Shown here piece after piece: positions 1-21,711 of a stretch of 64,000 nt of DNA; position 1 is the first letter of the stretch, and each line of letters opens with the position of its first letter. Both the position numbers and the translations under genes were made by a program. The stretch covers positions 5,068,501 to 5,132,500 of the forward strand of contig NC_061781.1 of NCBI RefSeq assembly GCF_022458985.1, written 5' to 3'. The stretch comes from Mugil cephalus (Eukaryota > Chordata > Actinopteri > Mugiliformes > Mugilidae). The notes beneath the pieces are model-generated. The model saw only the letters and a list, made by a program, of their open reading frames with translations, was not told where the DNA came from and searched no databases.

Positions 1-72
1 ATGGAGGTCAGGTGTCTTAGCCAGAAGTTTTCGGTGATTTATTTTTGCTGGTATCTGTTCCTCTTCTTGGAG
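1..72 (+). other. Candidate signal-peptide exon of crfb5 (phase does not fit)
   Basis: An ATG at base 1 opens 24 codons starting MEVRCLSQKF and ending in a hydrophobic run (CWYLFLFLE), followed by a plausible donor (GAG|GTTAGA at 73). It looks like a signal-peptide exon, but it ends in phase 0, while the acceptor at 798 needs phase 1, the phase expected for this receptor family. Used as is, the join would hit a stop in exon 2. The real exon may lie upstream of the window, a different donor may be used, or the similarity is chance. Confidence 0.25.
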
Positions 73-797
73 GTTAGACTGGGCAGGAAGCAAAAACAGA
101 GTTGGGCCACTTCCGTTTCTTTTCTTCTCCTTTTGATATGCTTTTCCCTCTCGTGATTTACACTCACATTGTGATAAAAGTGAATCCTTTTGTTTACAGA
201 GTAATCACACTTTATGCACGCTAGTTGTATTTATTTAACTTTCAAATGACTCACATTTGTTTGCTTGGTAGTTTTTCTTTCCTCGGGTTTCTGGTTGGTA
301 CAGTTTCTCTTTCAGTGTTGGTTGGCTTTGCTGCCAACGTTGTTTCACACTGCAACAAATACTGCACTAATGTAATGTCTTCTAATATATAGATATCAAA
401 GAGTGATATAGCTTGTTATTCTGTGTCATCTTGCTTCGCCGCTGTTCAAACAGCGTCTTGTTGACAAAATCCACCACTGAAAATAGTCCCCACAAATGCA
501 CGATATTAGTCTTGTGTCATTGACTTTCAGCCAGCTGTTTTAAGAACTTCCCTAAAAACCTAAATGGGCACCATGGACAGGCACATACTGGTCTGTTGTT
601 GGGACAAGAGTAATTCTTACAACCAGTTTTCAAATTTTTTTGATTTGTAAATTTTAAACCTTCCTAAATTTTGCCTAAAGTTAAAACAATAATCTGCAGA
701 TATACTAAGAAAGAATATAGTTTAAATGGCAGCAACATAATAAGGATTATTATTCTAATAATTAAGTTATGTGTCATTTTTACCTTTTATCTTTCAG

Positions 798-3700
798 CTG
801 AAGTGGAGCTGACCCCTCCATGGGACGTTTCCATGATCACCTTGAACGCTCATTACACACTGAGCTGGGAGTGGGACCAGAGGGCTCAAGAGTTTGACAA
901 CGTCACCTTCACGGCAGAATATGTTGCGTAAGTCTCATGTTGCTCCACGTTTAAGACTTTTAATAGATTATTACTTTCATGGCCTTGTGTGAAGGTCTCT
1001 GTACTCAACCACCAACACCTTCAGCCATCGCACTGATGCCTGTTTTGGTGCTTCCATGGGACTGGTCATGCTACAGCACCATTACTGGTGCTCCCTGATG
1101 GCAAACATGAGATTGTGAGTGGTTTACACTGACGGTGCTTTGGAGGCGTTAAGGCTCTTTTAGCGTACTGCAGGAGGTAGACATGTAACGTACATAACCT
1201 GCGCCGGTGCCAGTCATTTGTAATTGTGCGCTCGTCGGTGTGTACGAACGCCACCCGAACGCTAAAAGTTACAATGAACTGTTTTGACTGGGTTAATAAT
1301 GTGTTCGCTTCAACATGATCAGTATTTCCTGTTACCGTGGTTCATGCCGTCTGTTTTGTCTTTCTCTTCAACCAAGTATGTACAAGCTCCAGTCTAAGAA
1401 GAAGACTCCAACCTGGTCGACGGCATGTGAAGACACACCAGACAGGTTTTGTGACTTGACCGAGTTCGACCTGCACTATTTGGGAATTTACATGCTCCGT
1501 GTACGAGCCAATGCGAACGGGAGTCACTCGGACTGGGTGCAGAAGGAATTCTGCCCTGATAAAGACGGTAAGAGAGAGGGGGGTGAGTTCGAGCCGAATG
1601 AGGCAAATACATTCATTCCACATAAAAGATGTTGTGTAGTCCTATGGCAGCATTTCATCTCTAGTTTTCACGAAAGTGGCATAGGCAGTACCCCGAGCGG
1701 CATGCTTAAGAGCCGTTGTGTGTCTCTTGAGTTGTATTGCTCTAAAAATGTCAAAACCACACAGTTTCCACTGCGTTTAAAAATCATCCCAGAGCAGATT
1801 AAATCATAAACTGCCCATCCTATTACCAATATTAACAAATTCATCACTGTGATTATTAAATTTTAGAATCAGAAAATTGTTAATTACTGTTAACTACATG
1901 ATCGTAGCAACAGGGACCAATAAGAAAATAGGAGGTTTAGTCACATAAAATATTCTTAATTAGCTATTAGTTCACAGTGATCCATTAACTTCTTCTTTCT
2001 TTGGCAGTAGGAGACATCTTAAAAAAATATATCTGTGATCTGTTGCCACAGTCAGTGGCACAGCAGCTCATTTTTTGACTAACTAATGCGGCTAATCTCC
2101 ACGCTCCGCTGTAACCACGGAGACTTCGCTCACTGTGACTTCACGTGCTAACTTTCTATTTAAGTGAAGCCCCTCTACTAATTTTACAGTAAACTAATAG
2201 TCATAGCATCGTTTTCAACAGCTCCACTGTTTTTATGACTAAACCAATGACTGATACTGTAGTGAGTCTCCAGAAAGCAGTGCTAGGCGTGCGTTTGAGC
2301 GCCTGGTGAAAACAGGAAATGGAAAGCAACGACGACAGTAGAAGCTAGACATGAACTAAAAATACCTAGATTCGGCACCGTTTGTACCCAAAGCCACAGC
2401 CACCTGCACGTTGTTTTCATGTGTCATAACCAAAAAACACCTACTGTCCCAAGATGGTTGCAGTGATTTAATAAATCAAATCAATTTTAAATTTACGTAG
2501 CACCGTTCGTACAGAAAATGCAAGCCAAAGTGTTTCACACAAATAAAAACATAAAACATTACAACATCGTACAACACTCCTCACCGCTCCCTCCGCATTT
2601 ACACATGCAGACATGTGTGATAACACTCACACTTACATGTGCAGGCATGTACACAAGCGCACAAATATACACATTAAAAGTTGTTAACGGGACGTGGCAG
2701 GGCATTGAGGCTTGAAGTAAAGAGGAAGCAAGAGAGAACCTTTATGTCGTCATAATTTTTGCAATCTGAACTTGAATGATATTCAGTATGTTACTCGGTA
2801 GCTTTATACTTATTGAAGAACAGAAACCTCATATCCTGTCTTCATTTCCTGCTCCCTAGCTGATATAGGCCCTCCGTCCAAAGTAGACCTTGCTCCTGCA
2901 GGAAGTGGCCTGGACGTTTTCATGTCCGACCCTCTGTCCAGCACCGGCAGCTCCATGAAGGACAATATTGCAGACCTGTACTACCGTATTCTGGTTTGGG
3001 AGCGCTCTGCAGGCAGACAGGTGGGTGCCCTGAACTACCTTCCTCAGACTTGATCACCTGTCATATGTCTTGCAACCTACAGTAAATTTCTATTTCTCTT
3101 CTGCTGAATTATGTTCCATCTTCTATTCATTTTTGATGAAAAGTGATGTTGCACTTCTTGCACAAACGAATTATTCAGACACAATGAAGCTTTTTTTTTT
3201 TTTTTTACTGAGCACCCACTTTTTGTTTGTTGCAAGAGGTGTTTCCTGTCTGTTGCAAGGTTAGCAAACTTCAAAAGACCACTGTTTCTTCCCTAATTCT
3301 CTTCCTGCAAGCTGCTCTTTTGTTATTGCTTATATGCACGTTTGTGCAAACCAACGTCCTTTAAAAAAAATAGACACCTCAAGAGCTCTTAAACATATAC
3401 AGAGAAGGAAATTGTAATGACACCAAAAACAGAACAGAGAGCAACCTCTGACGTGTGAGACAGGGGTTTCCTTCAGGTGTTTGCTTCCATTTGTTCTTTG
3501 TTTTGTTCTCTGTGTTCATACATGTGGTAGTTTATATGGCACTATTCCCAGTAAAGCAGTACATTGACACATTTGTTGTGTCTGTTGTTGGGTGATAGAA
3601 TATGTAAGTATAAGATTGCATTGGAAAAGTGGCCCAAACAGTTTACGCGTTAACCTTCAGTACGTTTAAGCTTTGAAATTGTAGAACTAAACAGTTTAGT

Positions 3701-6700
3701 GCAGTCACACTGTTGTAGTTTGTCCATATTAACAATATTCTGTGCCATGAAATTACCAAAAGGTACCATTGTTGAACAGAACTGTATTAAAATATATAAT
3801 ATGAGATACGGGTGCGATTAATGATATAAAAGGGAAAAAAGGACAATGTGTGAATAGCAGCATCTGTGCATCGTAGGTAATGTAAACGAGGCGTACTGGA
3901 GGAGACTGTGGTCACAGGCTGGTGTATGTGCAGGTCACAGTGGATTATGCATTTGAATTTATACTGTTATTATTGCGTGCGGCCAGAGATGAGACACACA
4001 ATTTGTTCTTTTTATGTGTCACCATGTTCAGAATGACGATGAATTAACATTGAGGCTTGAATGAAGCTCAGATCTCACTACGATGATCTTGATCCCGGCT
4101 GCAAGGCCGACGGATTGCGATATGCTATCCTTCCTCCTAGCTCCTAATAGGCAGTTTATACTTCTAAGTTGACGCAGAAGCTGCGATGACTAGGTCTCGC
4201 AGTACCCTAAAAGAGCCTCAACTCTGAATGTAACACCGGCATTGTGCTATGGTTGTGTTTTCCAGGCTTCTACCACCGAGCCGTTGGACAGCAGCGCCAA
4301 CTTGGTGACTGTGTCAAAGCTGAAGCCCTGGACCTGGTATTGTGTGAGCGTGCAGTCTCGCTACGACTTCTACGACAAGAAAAGCAACTTCACCTCACCG
4401 CTCTGCATGAAGACTGAAGGTACATTTGAGTGAAGAAACGTGCACACATGCCTTTATTCATGCAGCCACATGCTTTGGCTTCAGGAGTTGTCATGGCACC
4501 CCCTTTTTTTACAGTCTCATGAGGTGAACAATCAGATTTGTGAATTCGCAATAAACTAAAATGTGCATAAAATAATATTTATTCAGACTGCTGTGTTATC
4601 GTTCACATGTCCAATATTCTCGGGAGTTGGGGGTGAATTAAACCCATTGTATACGGTTGTGAATCTCATCTTTCGCCTGTAGATCGTGGAACGCGCGTTT
4701 GTGACCATTTTTGCCAAATTTCACTCCACAGCTGTTTTTGATTTTAAAATAGTGTTTTTTATCATGATCATTACTATTCTCACTACTTGCAGTGTAAGAT
4801 GTAATGATCATTATTATTATTGTTGTTGTTAAGGTTTGCAGCCAACAATGTTTTTCCCTCAGTTGCTGGTTTATGTTTGTTAAGCCGACTACTCTTTTGG
4901 TTAACCAATAAATAATAAAACTTACCGTCAAAACTTATGTTAACATTAGATCTGTGAACCCATTTTAATGATACTGTTAAACAAAATAGCTTATTCTTAA
5001 CTTCATGTTGTCATTAATTAGAATAGACAATGGTTTGACCTGATTACATGATTTCAGCTGTATTAGTTATTTGCTAAATATTCTTCAAACCCATTTGGAG
5101 ATTAAATTTGGTAGAGATCCGTATTTTTTTTTTCGTACTAGCCTTTCGTGATAATGTGGCGCATTGTGTAATTTTTAAGAGGCTGTAATACCCACACTTT
5201 GATGGCGAGTAAACGGTAGATGGTTCAAAGTTCTATGTTCCTTACACAGTCACTTTTGGATTAAACTCAGTGTGGGAGTCTTGCCCAATTTTGAAATCGG
5301 GTTGCATCATACTGTTGGAGAAACTTCACATATGTTCTTCTCTTTAATCTCAAACATGCACACGTAACAGGATTTAAAAAATGCTGGTACTTGCACTATA
5401 ACGCTCACTATGGGATATTACTCAGATTAGCGTGCCACATCATGGAGCCTTGAAAGCACCACGCCTTGTGACCTGACAGGGAAACCAGTCCAAACAAAAC
5501 AAAACAGATAGTGCGGTGGAACGACCTGGTGTAAATGTACTGGTCCACGCCCTAGTCCTAGTGGTTAAAGTACAACCAGACTGTGGTGTAAAGTAGAACC
5601 AGGGACCGAGGAGATAGTAGGTGTGCACTGTCCAAGAAATATTTGTAATGGAGAAACTCACACACAAATTAAGACAACAGGAACATGTACTGATTTCTGA
5701 AGGACAGAAGAAGATACCGCCACCATCACTAGACAATAAGGACGTTGACATAAGAAATTTTGATGAATGATGTGAATTTGCTTTGCCCTGACACTAACTG
5801 TTCTAGTTCTAAACTGCAAACAGCAGATGGCGTTACAAAGCTCAAAACCTTTGTGTGTGCTCTAAAATAGTAGGCCGCTGTGTCTGTGTTGTGAGGATGT
5901 GACGACAACTTAAGCATTTACCATCTGATTACACACGAATGTGCCCCGGTTTATGCATGTGTACGTATATGCACACGCAGGCGCTGTTCCGTGGTGGCAG
6001 ATCGTTGGGTACTTTGTCGGCTCACTGGTCGTCTGCTTCCTGGCCGTGCTGCTGGTTCTCTACAGCCCCTTTTGGTGCTTCCAGAAAGTCAAGAAAACGC
6101 TCCACCCCTCCACCAAGCTGGCCCCACATTTCACACAGGTATGCAGCCACACCACGCCACAGTACAGATTTCACTGTGTGCACTTTCATTAACTGATGAT
6201 AAAACGACTTCTAGTTGCTGTTGTTTTTTTTTTGTTTGTTTTTTGTTTTTTAAACAACCAAATCCCTTTGTCTCATCGCAGTCTCTCTTATTTCTCCTTC
6301 CAGCATCTTTGTGACTCTCCTGGGTCAGACATTCCTCGCCTCCTCACCTTAGATCCAGAATCGGAGCTCTTGTGCGATAATGTCACATTGGTCCCGGAGC
6401 CGACTGACCTGGAAGTCCTGATTCTCCCCCCCGAGACCCTGACAGGACCCCCGTCAGGCCTGCAGCCGGACAGCAGGTCACATTTCATTTTAATACTACA
6501 CCTACTCAAGTGTTGTTGCAGCTCAGTAGCCCCTTAACATGACTCCCATCACACTTTTGCTTCCTGTGTGTGAATAAACACTGACCTAAAAAAAAAAAAA
6601 AAAAAAAACATAACACAATGAATAAATAAGAACCAGATCCAGTAGATCAGCTGTTTCCCAAAGGAAGCCGGCGTTTAATTGAGGCCAGATGTGGCTCAGT

Positions 6701-7663
6701 AGGTAGAGCAGGTGTGTGTCACGTGACTGTAAAGTGCTTTGACTTGACTTAAGATGAATTTCAGGCACTTAAAGCTTGGATACTCGTTATCGACCTGTGT
6801 TATAAGTGGCTGATGACTAAGGTGATCTAACCAATGGGGCAATAGGGGAAAAGATGTGATCACAGTGTTGTCTGAGACGTGCACAAACATTTCCCACTCC
6901 TTATGGTGGATTAATTTAGACCCTGGAGGGCCGCCATAGTGTTAATATTGTATGGGAAACTGATGTGGATGCTTTGTTCTACAGTGCTCTCATGCATCCA
7001 TGGGCTAGTTCTGGCAGCCTTTCCTGTTTCCCTAGTTAATGGTTATATTCTTACTCTAACCATAGATTTAAGGCAAATACTCTAGGAAACTCTCGGTGTC
7101 TGGGGCCGTGTACAGCCCAGTTTGATCTCAGTGGAGCCCGACCAGTGACATAATACGCTATAAATAATTTCCACTCCAAAAATGTCCCTTTGTTTCAGTG
7201 TAAAGAAGAAAATGTTTACATTTAATGAACCTTTTACAAAACATTTTATGCACAACCTGAAGATTTCTAAGAAAAATAAGTGTTTTTTTTTTTTTTTTTG
7301 TGCTGTTGTTTTTTATTGGTCAATATCGTCACTTGTCTCAGGTAAATGGTTTATTGCCCCACCGACACGGGAGACATCTAACTGATAAACATTATTAATG
7401 GAAAAACAATAACGACTGTCCTTTCTCTTGATGCTTCCAGTGGCAGACACAGCCGTCAGAATAGCAGCAGCAGTGGAGACTCTGGAGTTTACTCCACGGG
7501 GGGCAGCAGCGGCAACATGCAGCATCCCAACCACAGCCTGTCCTTAGCGGAGGACTGCTTGAAGGGCCGAGTGGACCTGGAGAAGCTGAAGATGCAGGAC
7601 ATGGTTGCAGGCCTCAACAGCCGGCTGACTGCAGACGAGGGCACTGCAGACATGTCCGTCTGA
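798..7663 (+). CDS. crfb5: Class II cytokine receptor CRFB5 (IFNAR1-like), exons 2-8
   Basis: Type I membrane receptor chain, predicted to pair with a second CRFB chain to bind type I interferon and signal through JAK-STAT at the cell surface. Coding exons: 798-927, 1377-1567, 2860-3020, 4266-4419, 5981-6138, 6304-6476, 7441-7663 (TGA), giving 396 aa without the signal exon. Intron phases 2,1,0,1,0 are those of class II cytokine receptors. Exons 2-3 make the first fibronectin-III-like domain and exons 4-5 the second. NxT/NxS sites include DNVTF, NGS and SNFTS. Exon 6 holds the membrane segment (starting WWQIVGYFVG) and a basic stop-transfer. The tail contains DSGVYS (7478-7495), matching the DSGxxS beta-TrCP degron of human IFNAR1 (DSGNYS). 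Position just upstream of crfb6, same strand, mirrors human IFNAR1-IFNGR2. Alternative: crfb4 (il10rb). The family call is firm, the exact paralogue about 0.7. The signal exon is unresolved (see 1-72). Confidence 0.8.
6691..6780 (+). repeat. tRNA-derived SINE fragment in crfb5 intron 7
   Basis: TGGCTCAGTAGG (from 6691) matches the RNA polymerase III A box of tRNA-derived SINEs. No B box follows, so this is a truncated copy. Upstream lies a poly(A) run (about 6589-6608). Confidence 0.5.
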
Positions 7664-9028
7664 AGGCGGGCCTGGAAAAGAAAAGGACCATTGTAAAGAA
7701 GACGAACAGACGTTTATATTAAGGAAGCTGCAGATGTGGAAGTTTTGCCTATATTGTCACCTTTCACTGTGAAACAAGGGCATAACATGCTTTGTTTAAA
7801 AAAAAAAAAAAAAGACATAAGCTGATGAGTGATTCACAGTCAGCAAAACTGATTTGCTGTTACAGCACTCACTGTTTCCAGCTTCCATGGAGATAAAGTG
7901 GGGATGAACCAACTCACCACTGACCCAGCTCTCTGTACTGATGCTTTTGAAGAACCAGACCCTTCTTTTTGTTCAAAATAATCTTGGTTTTGAACAGGAA
8001 GTACTGTCAATCCTGATTTGAGTGTATTTCACATTCCGTCTTGCTCGCATTTCCAGCACCCATTGTCTTAACCCTGCTTTCATGACGTGAGTGATGAATG
8101 TGACGCCTTAATCGGATCAAGTCTATCTCTGTGGCAGTCTGCATATTGGTGTTACTTCTCTTTACCGGACACGTTATTTTAATAAGTTCATGCTGTAGCC
8201 TGCGTGTACAAATGAATTAGCTACAGTTAATCAGAGAGATTTTGGGGGGGTGGGTGTACAAATCTGTCTCAGTCACTATTGAGTTAAGTTGAACATGGTG
8301 ATATTTAAAACTGGTGATTAGATGAGAAAAACTGGAATTTCAACAGTGTAGCGTCACTAAAACATGTTGTTGACATCCAAACTAACAGTCCATCCAAAAA
8401 AATCTCATTTAAAAAAAAAAAAAAAGAAAAACATTATGTTTGTACCTCGCAGTGAGGAGAGGAAAAGTCAGGAAACTTTCCTTAATCCTCATTATTCATT
8501 GGAATTCATTTTTGTCCTTTCATTGTTTGTTCTTATGACACTATCACTGAACGTGTATCAAATATGTTGATACCTCACAAATACACTCGAGCACTTATTC
8601 TACGCATTTTGCATTTAACAAAGCCAAAGCTGCTTGATATGGTTTGTCTGTGCTCTGTAAGCTTAATGATGAATATAAAGTGTCCATGTCTATACAACCC
8701 CTGGTAAAACAGCCGTACATTTTTGTAATAAGTATCAAATCAAGATGCTGTGCCTATAAAAAGTACAAAAAACAACTGTCAATCACTGTTGTTTCATTTT
8801 CCATAGCTTGGTCCAGCCAGTTTGACTTCACACTCTGCATTACCTCATCACCTTGGCCACCATTGTTTGCTGAAACTGTATACAATTATGTTAAACAGTG
8901 TATCTGATGAAATGGCCATAATGACAAAGTAGTGGTGATGTCAGTGTATGTCAACAGCCGATGATGAGATTTCTGCCGAGATTTCATGTCACACTTCTCT
9001 CTTGTGGCGTTTTCTTTATCTAGATTCA
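7664..9028 (+). other. 3' untranslated and flanking region of crfb5
   Basis: After the crfb5 stop there are two A-runs (7798-7814, 8409-8425), an A/T-rich stretch and no open frame with protein character. No canonical AATAAA is close to the stop, so the 3' end was not assigned. No other gene is seen here. Confidence 0.5.
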
Positions 9029-9697
9029 GTATATTAGCAAAAGCATTCACTCACCTGCCGTTACACGCATATGAACTTAAGTGACATCACATTGTTAAAT
9101 ATTTAATATGATTTTGGCCCACACTTTGCAGCTATAACCGCTCCAACTCCTGTGGGAAGGCTTTCCACCAGATTTCGGAGTGTGTTTCTGGGACTTCTTG
9201 ACCATTCTTCCAGAACCATATTTGTGAGGTCAGACACTGATGTTGGACGAGAAGGCCTGACTCGCAGTCTTCATTCAATTCACCTCAAAGGTGTTAAGTT
9301 CTTCCACACCAAAGTGACTCATCCACGTCTTTCCAGAAAGTGGGTGTCCTCTCTGCACTATGCACCTCAGTCATTTTACATGGCTTGCCCCTTCATGGCT
9401 GAGTTGGTTTCATTTCAAATCACTTTCACTTTCTTGTAATACCACTCACAGTTGACTGAAATATTTAGTAGAGAGGAAATTTCATGACTGGACTTGTTGC
9501 ACAGGTGGCAACCTATCACAGAACCACACTAGAATTCAGTGAGCTCCTGGGAGTCACCCATTCTTTCACAACTGTTTATAGAAGCGGTCTTCATGCCGAG
9601 GTGCTTGATTTTATACCCCTGGTGCTATTGAAGTGACTGGAACATCTGATTTCAGTTATTTGGATGTGTGAGTAAATACTTTTGGCATATAGTGTAG
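9029..9697. mobile_element. Non-autonomous DNA transposon with terminal inverted repeats
   Basis: The left end (TATATTAGCAAAAGCATT, then CACTCACC) and the inverse of the right end (TATATGCCAAAAGTATTTAC, then TCAC) are inverted repeats. TA at both ends fits a TA target duplication, so boundaries are good to about 3 bp. The interior (GGCTTTCCACCAGATTTCGG, GAGGTCAGACACTGATGTTG) belongs to a widespread fish repeat family whose members end in similar ...CAAAAGTATT... termini. No intact transposase. Confidence 0.7.
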
Positions 9698-9705
9698 ATA
9701 GATGG

Positions 9706-10445
9706 ATCCCTGCCCCTGCCCCAGCACACCACAACATAGAAGTGGGCACTGATAGTCTGGCAGAACATGTCCAACAGCTTCCGGCAGATATTAAACAACC
9801 TTAGCCTCCTGAAGAAATAGAGGCGGATCTGAAGTTTTTCGTATATTGAGATTATGCTAGCAGACCAGTCTAGTTTGTGATCCAGCTGTAAAACCAGGTG
9901 CTTATAGGTCAGAACCACCTCCACACACTCCCCGTTGAGGGTCACAGGCTGCTGCAGGTGGAGCCTGGACCTCCGGAAATCCACTATCACATCATTTAGC
10001 TGTATTGATGAGAGGGTGGTCCGTTCTGCACCATGAGTTGAAGGTATTTGTACTCCTGCTCCTGTCTGTCCCAGATACATCCATAAATTGCAGTGTCATC
10101 TGAGGACGTCTGCATTTGACATGAACGTGTTGTGCTCGGGGGCCGAGGTGTACAGGGGAGGGGACAGTCCCATGTGGTGCTCCAGTGCTGCTGACGACAG
10201 CTCCCCCAGCCTGACATACTGAAAGTATATTCGGACAGTCCGCTATCCAGGAAATGAGTTGTGAGTACACTCCCATCTCCGTTAGATTGTCGCTCAGTAA
10301 CGGGCTGGATGGTGTTGAATGTGCTGGAAAAGTAGCATTCCCCTTGTCCGAAATGCAGTGGATTGAGTGTTGCAGATCTGGGGCCTGATGTGACGGAGTA
10401 GGTGCCCCTCTCAAGGCTTTTCACAGGCTTTTTTCCCTGAGCCCA
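9706..10445 (-). mobile_element. Decayed non-LTR retrotransposon (CR1/Rex-like LINE) fragment
   Basis: On the minus strand, broken frames encode reverse-transcriptase-like pieces: SSDDTAIYGC (the catalytic [Y/S]xDD region) at about 10090-10120, VIVDFRRSR at about 9975, and then LDHKLDWSA, LYFFRRLRLFNICRKLL and VVVCWGRG, typical of the C-terminal half of fish CR1/Rex-like ORF2. Several frameshifts separate the pieces, so it is inactive. It abuts the DNA element at 9029-9697. Confidence 0.75.
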
Positions 10446-10954
10446 ATACCCTCAGAGCCAGCACTCCATCTCAAAGTTCAACAGGAAGAATCCTGGGAGC
10501 AGAAAACAATTCATATGGGGGTGGGGGGTGCAGGAAAAAACAAGTAAACTGAAGGGAAGCGGCGTATTCGGCATGTTCAAGGCTATCCGTGAACAACATA
10601 AGTGGCCAGTAATCATGTAGACTACAGAACATATATGAAGTATTCAATACAGTCAGTGATTTATTGGATGCTCAGTTTAATGCCACTAATATGAAGTACA
10701 ATCAGGATGATATTGTGATACTGAAAAATCCTAGCAGTGGCTGGAAATGGTTGGGCTGAAGGACAGAACCAGTAATCATGGCAGCAGAGGATCAGGAGCT
10801 GGGTACAGCATCCATAGCATCCAGCACCGTGTAGGATGCAGGTGAGAAAGTTTAAATACAACACAATTCAATTAAATAGATGATTTCACTTTAAAATATC
10901 ATGATAACAACTTTACGTACAGTCCCAACATCTGAACATTGTTTGGGAACAAAC

Positions 10955-11050
10955 GCACCCGATGGCAGTGTGAAGTTTTCTTGGAGGCGTTTCACCACTC
11001 ATTGAAGTTTCCTCTTCGGTTCTAAATGACCGGTGGGGAGTTGAGATTTT
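10955..11050. repeat. Interspersed repeat fragment
   Basis: A motif with GGAGGCGTTTCACCACTCAT then TTCTAAATGACCGGTGGGGA resembles a dispersed fish repeat. A related inverted fragment lies at about 36745-36895 (GTTTCTCCGCTGATCCGAGT, then AGCTTCTTCAG). Assigned from remembered family character and the second copy only. Confidence 0.35.
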
Positions 11051-11162
11051 TATTTGGACTTTAATCTCACATATTGTAAGGGTTTGTTAACAACCCACTA
11101 CTCACCTTTGGTTAGGATATTGTTCAGATTAAGATGCAAGATGTCATTACAGTTTGTTGTGA

Positions 11163-11166
<4 letters not shown>

Positions 11167-11236
<70 letters not shown>
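11167..11236. repeat. (TG)35 microsatellite
   Basis: About 70 bp of uninterrupted TG dinucleotides, some 400 bp upstream of the crfb6 leader. Length and purity suggest high polymorphism. Such tracts can adopt Z-DNA. Confidence 0.95.
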
Positions 11237-11239
<3 letters not shown>

Positions 11240-11637
11240 GTAATAAAACACTTTAATTAAACATCCACAGAAATGTGTCTTGCCATCATTTATTTAAATC
11301 ACCTAAACTGAACCGCTATGTGTGGTTTATGTTTTTGGACTTCCCCTCTCCTTCGCCTTCTTCGCATTGTTATTTTCGTGATTATTATTATTGTTGCTGC
11401 TGTTGTTGTTCGTATGATTATTATCATTATTACTCTTGGTAGTAGTAGAAGTAACGTTATTTGTACTGTTAGTATTATTAGTATATTTTTTCAACTTGAA
11501 GGTGCGTTTCAGGAAGTCCGCCGCAACAACAAAAAAAGGAACCTTCCTACGTTTCCGTCCAGCTTTCGGGAAGTGTGAAGTCAGACGGCTGCCTGACTAG
11601 CCCTGAATGTTATTACCATTTTTCAGACAGAGGGACC

Positions 11638-11682
11638 ATGGACACTCATGAGCCCGGGGACTCGTCGCTCTTCACGAAATGA
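11638..11682 (+). promoter_or_regulatory. Upstream ORF (14 codons plus stop) in the crfb6 leader
   Basis: An ATG in excellent context (GACCATGG) opens MDTHEPGDSSLFTK and stops at TGA 11680-11682. The stop overlaps another ATG (ATGA at 11679) and lies 10 nt before the receptor start at 11693. If transcribed, this would favour reinitiation-dependent translation of crfb6. The transcription start was not determined. Confidence 0.5.
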
Positions 11683-11692
11683 CGCCGTCGCC

Positions 11693-20902
<9,210 letters not shown>

Positions 20903-20991
20903 AACGACGACAGCCGTCCTCTCTCCGCTCCTGCACCACCTTCTCCTCTCTTTGAACTGTTGGAGACATCCCCACTGATGTCCCCTCACAC

Positions 20992-21703
20992 CAGGGGTCG
21001 GCAACCCTCAACACTCAAAGAGCCATTTGGACCCGTTTACCACATAAAAGAAAACACTGGGAGCCACAAAACCCCTTTGACATCTAAAATGAAGATCACA
21101 CTGCATACATCGTTTTCACCTCTATGCTAGGCCCATAGTGTGTTGCATTTATGAAATGAAATAACTGCTACAGAGAAAACGAAATTGCATTATGCATACA
21201 TAACAGGGATTTATCCGTGGTTGACTTACCTGGGGTCGAAAAGTTCAGTAAATAGCGGGCTTACCACCAGCGGGTGTCGCACGTCGGCAGTTGTGACGTA
21301 TATTTTGAGCGACAAAAAAATTAAATACATTTTATTTTACTGTTACAAGATCATCATCAATTCAAATTTAGAATTATATTAAAAAACCAACGCACTAAAA
21401 TAAAAATACATTTGAATTAAATACTCGACAGCAACTAGTAAATGTGCTGCAATGCACTGTGGGAATTCAGTGTTTTTTGGTTGTTTGATGTTACAACCAT
21501 GAGTGTGGTTTGGCATTCAGTGTTATTCAGTCATTCAGTTGTTGTGCAACTCCTGCTCGTTCACTGATAAGTGACTAGTTAGCGTGAAAAAGTGAACGGC
21601 TTTGATCAGTGTCCTTGCTCCGCACCGCTCGCCACAGAGAGAGCCGCAGCAGAGGAACGAAAGAGACGCATGCGGCACCGGAGCCGCGGGTTGCCAACCC
21701 CTG
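20992..21703. mobile_element. Non-autonomous hAT element 90 bp after the crfb6 stop
   Basis: Ends are inverted: CAGGGGTCGGCAACCCTC on the left and, reversed, CAGGGGTTGGCAACCCGC on the right. The flanking octamers are identical: CCTCACAC at 20984-20991 and 21704-21711. CAGGGGTCGGCAACC is the classic terminus of Charlie-like hAT elements. No transposase. It probably lies within the crfb6 3' untranslated region, since no AATAAA precedes it after the stop; a candidate signal follows at 22243-22248. Confidence 0.9.
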
Positions 21704-21711
21704 CCTCACAC

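Noticed and set aside
1315-1809. A 164-aa open frame taken as one single-exon protein
   Set aside because: Only 1377-1567 is coding (crfb5 exon 3); the rest is read-through into introns on both sides of clear splice sites.
11054-11260. A 68-aa frame across the TG repeat
   Set aside because: Its C-terminal half is only the VCVCVC reading of the microsatellite.
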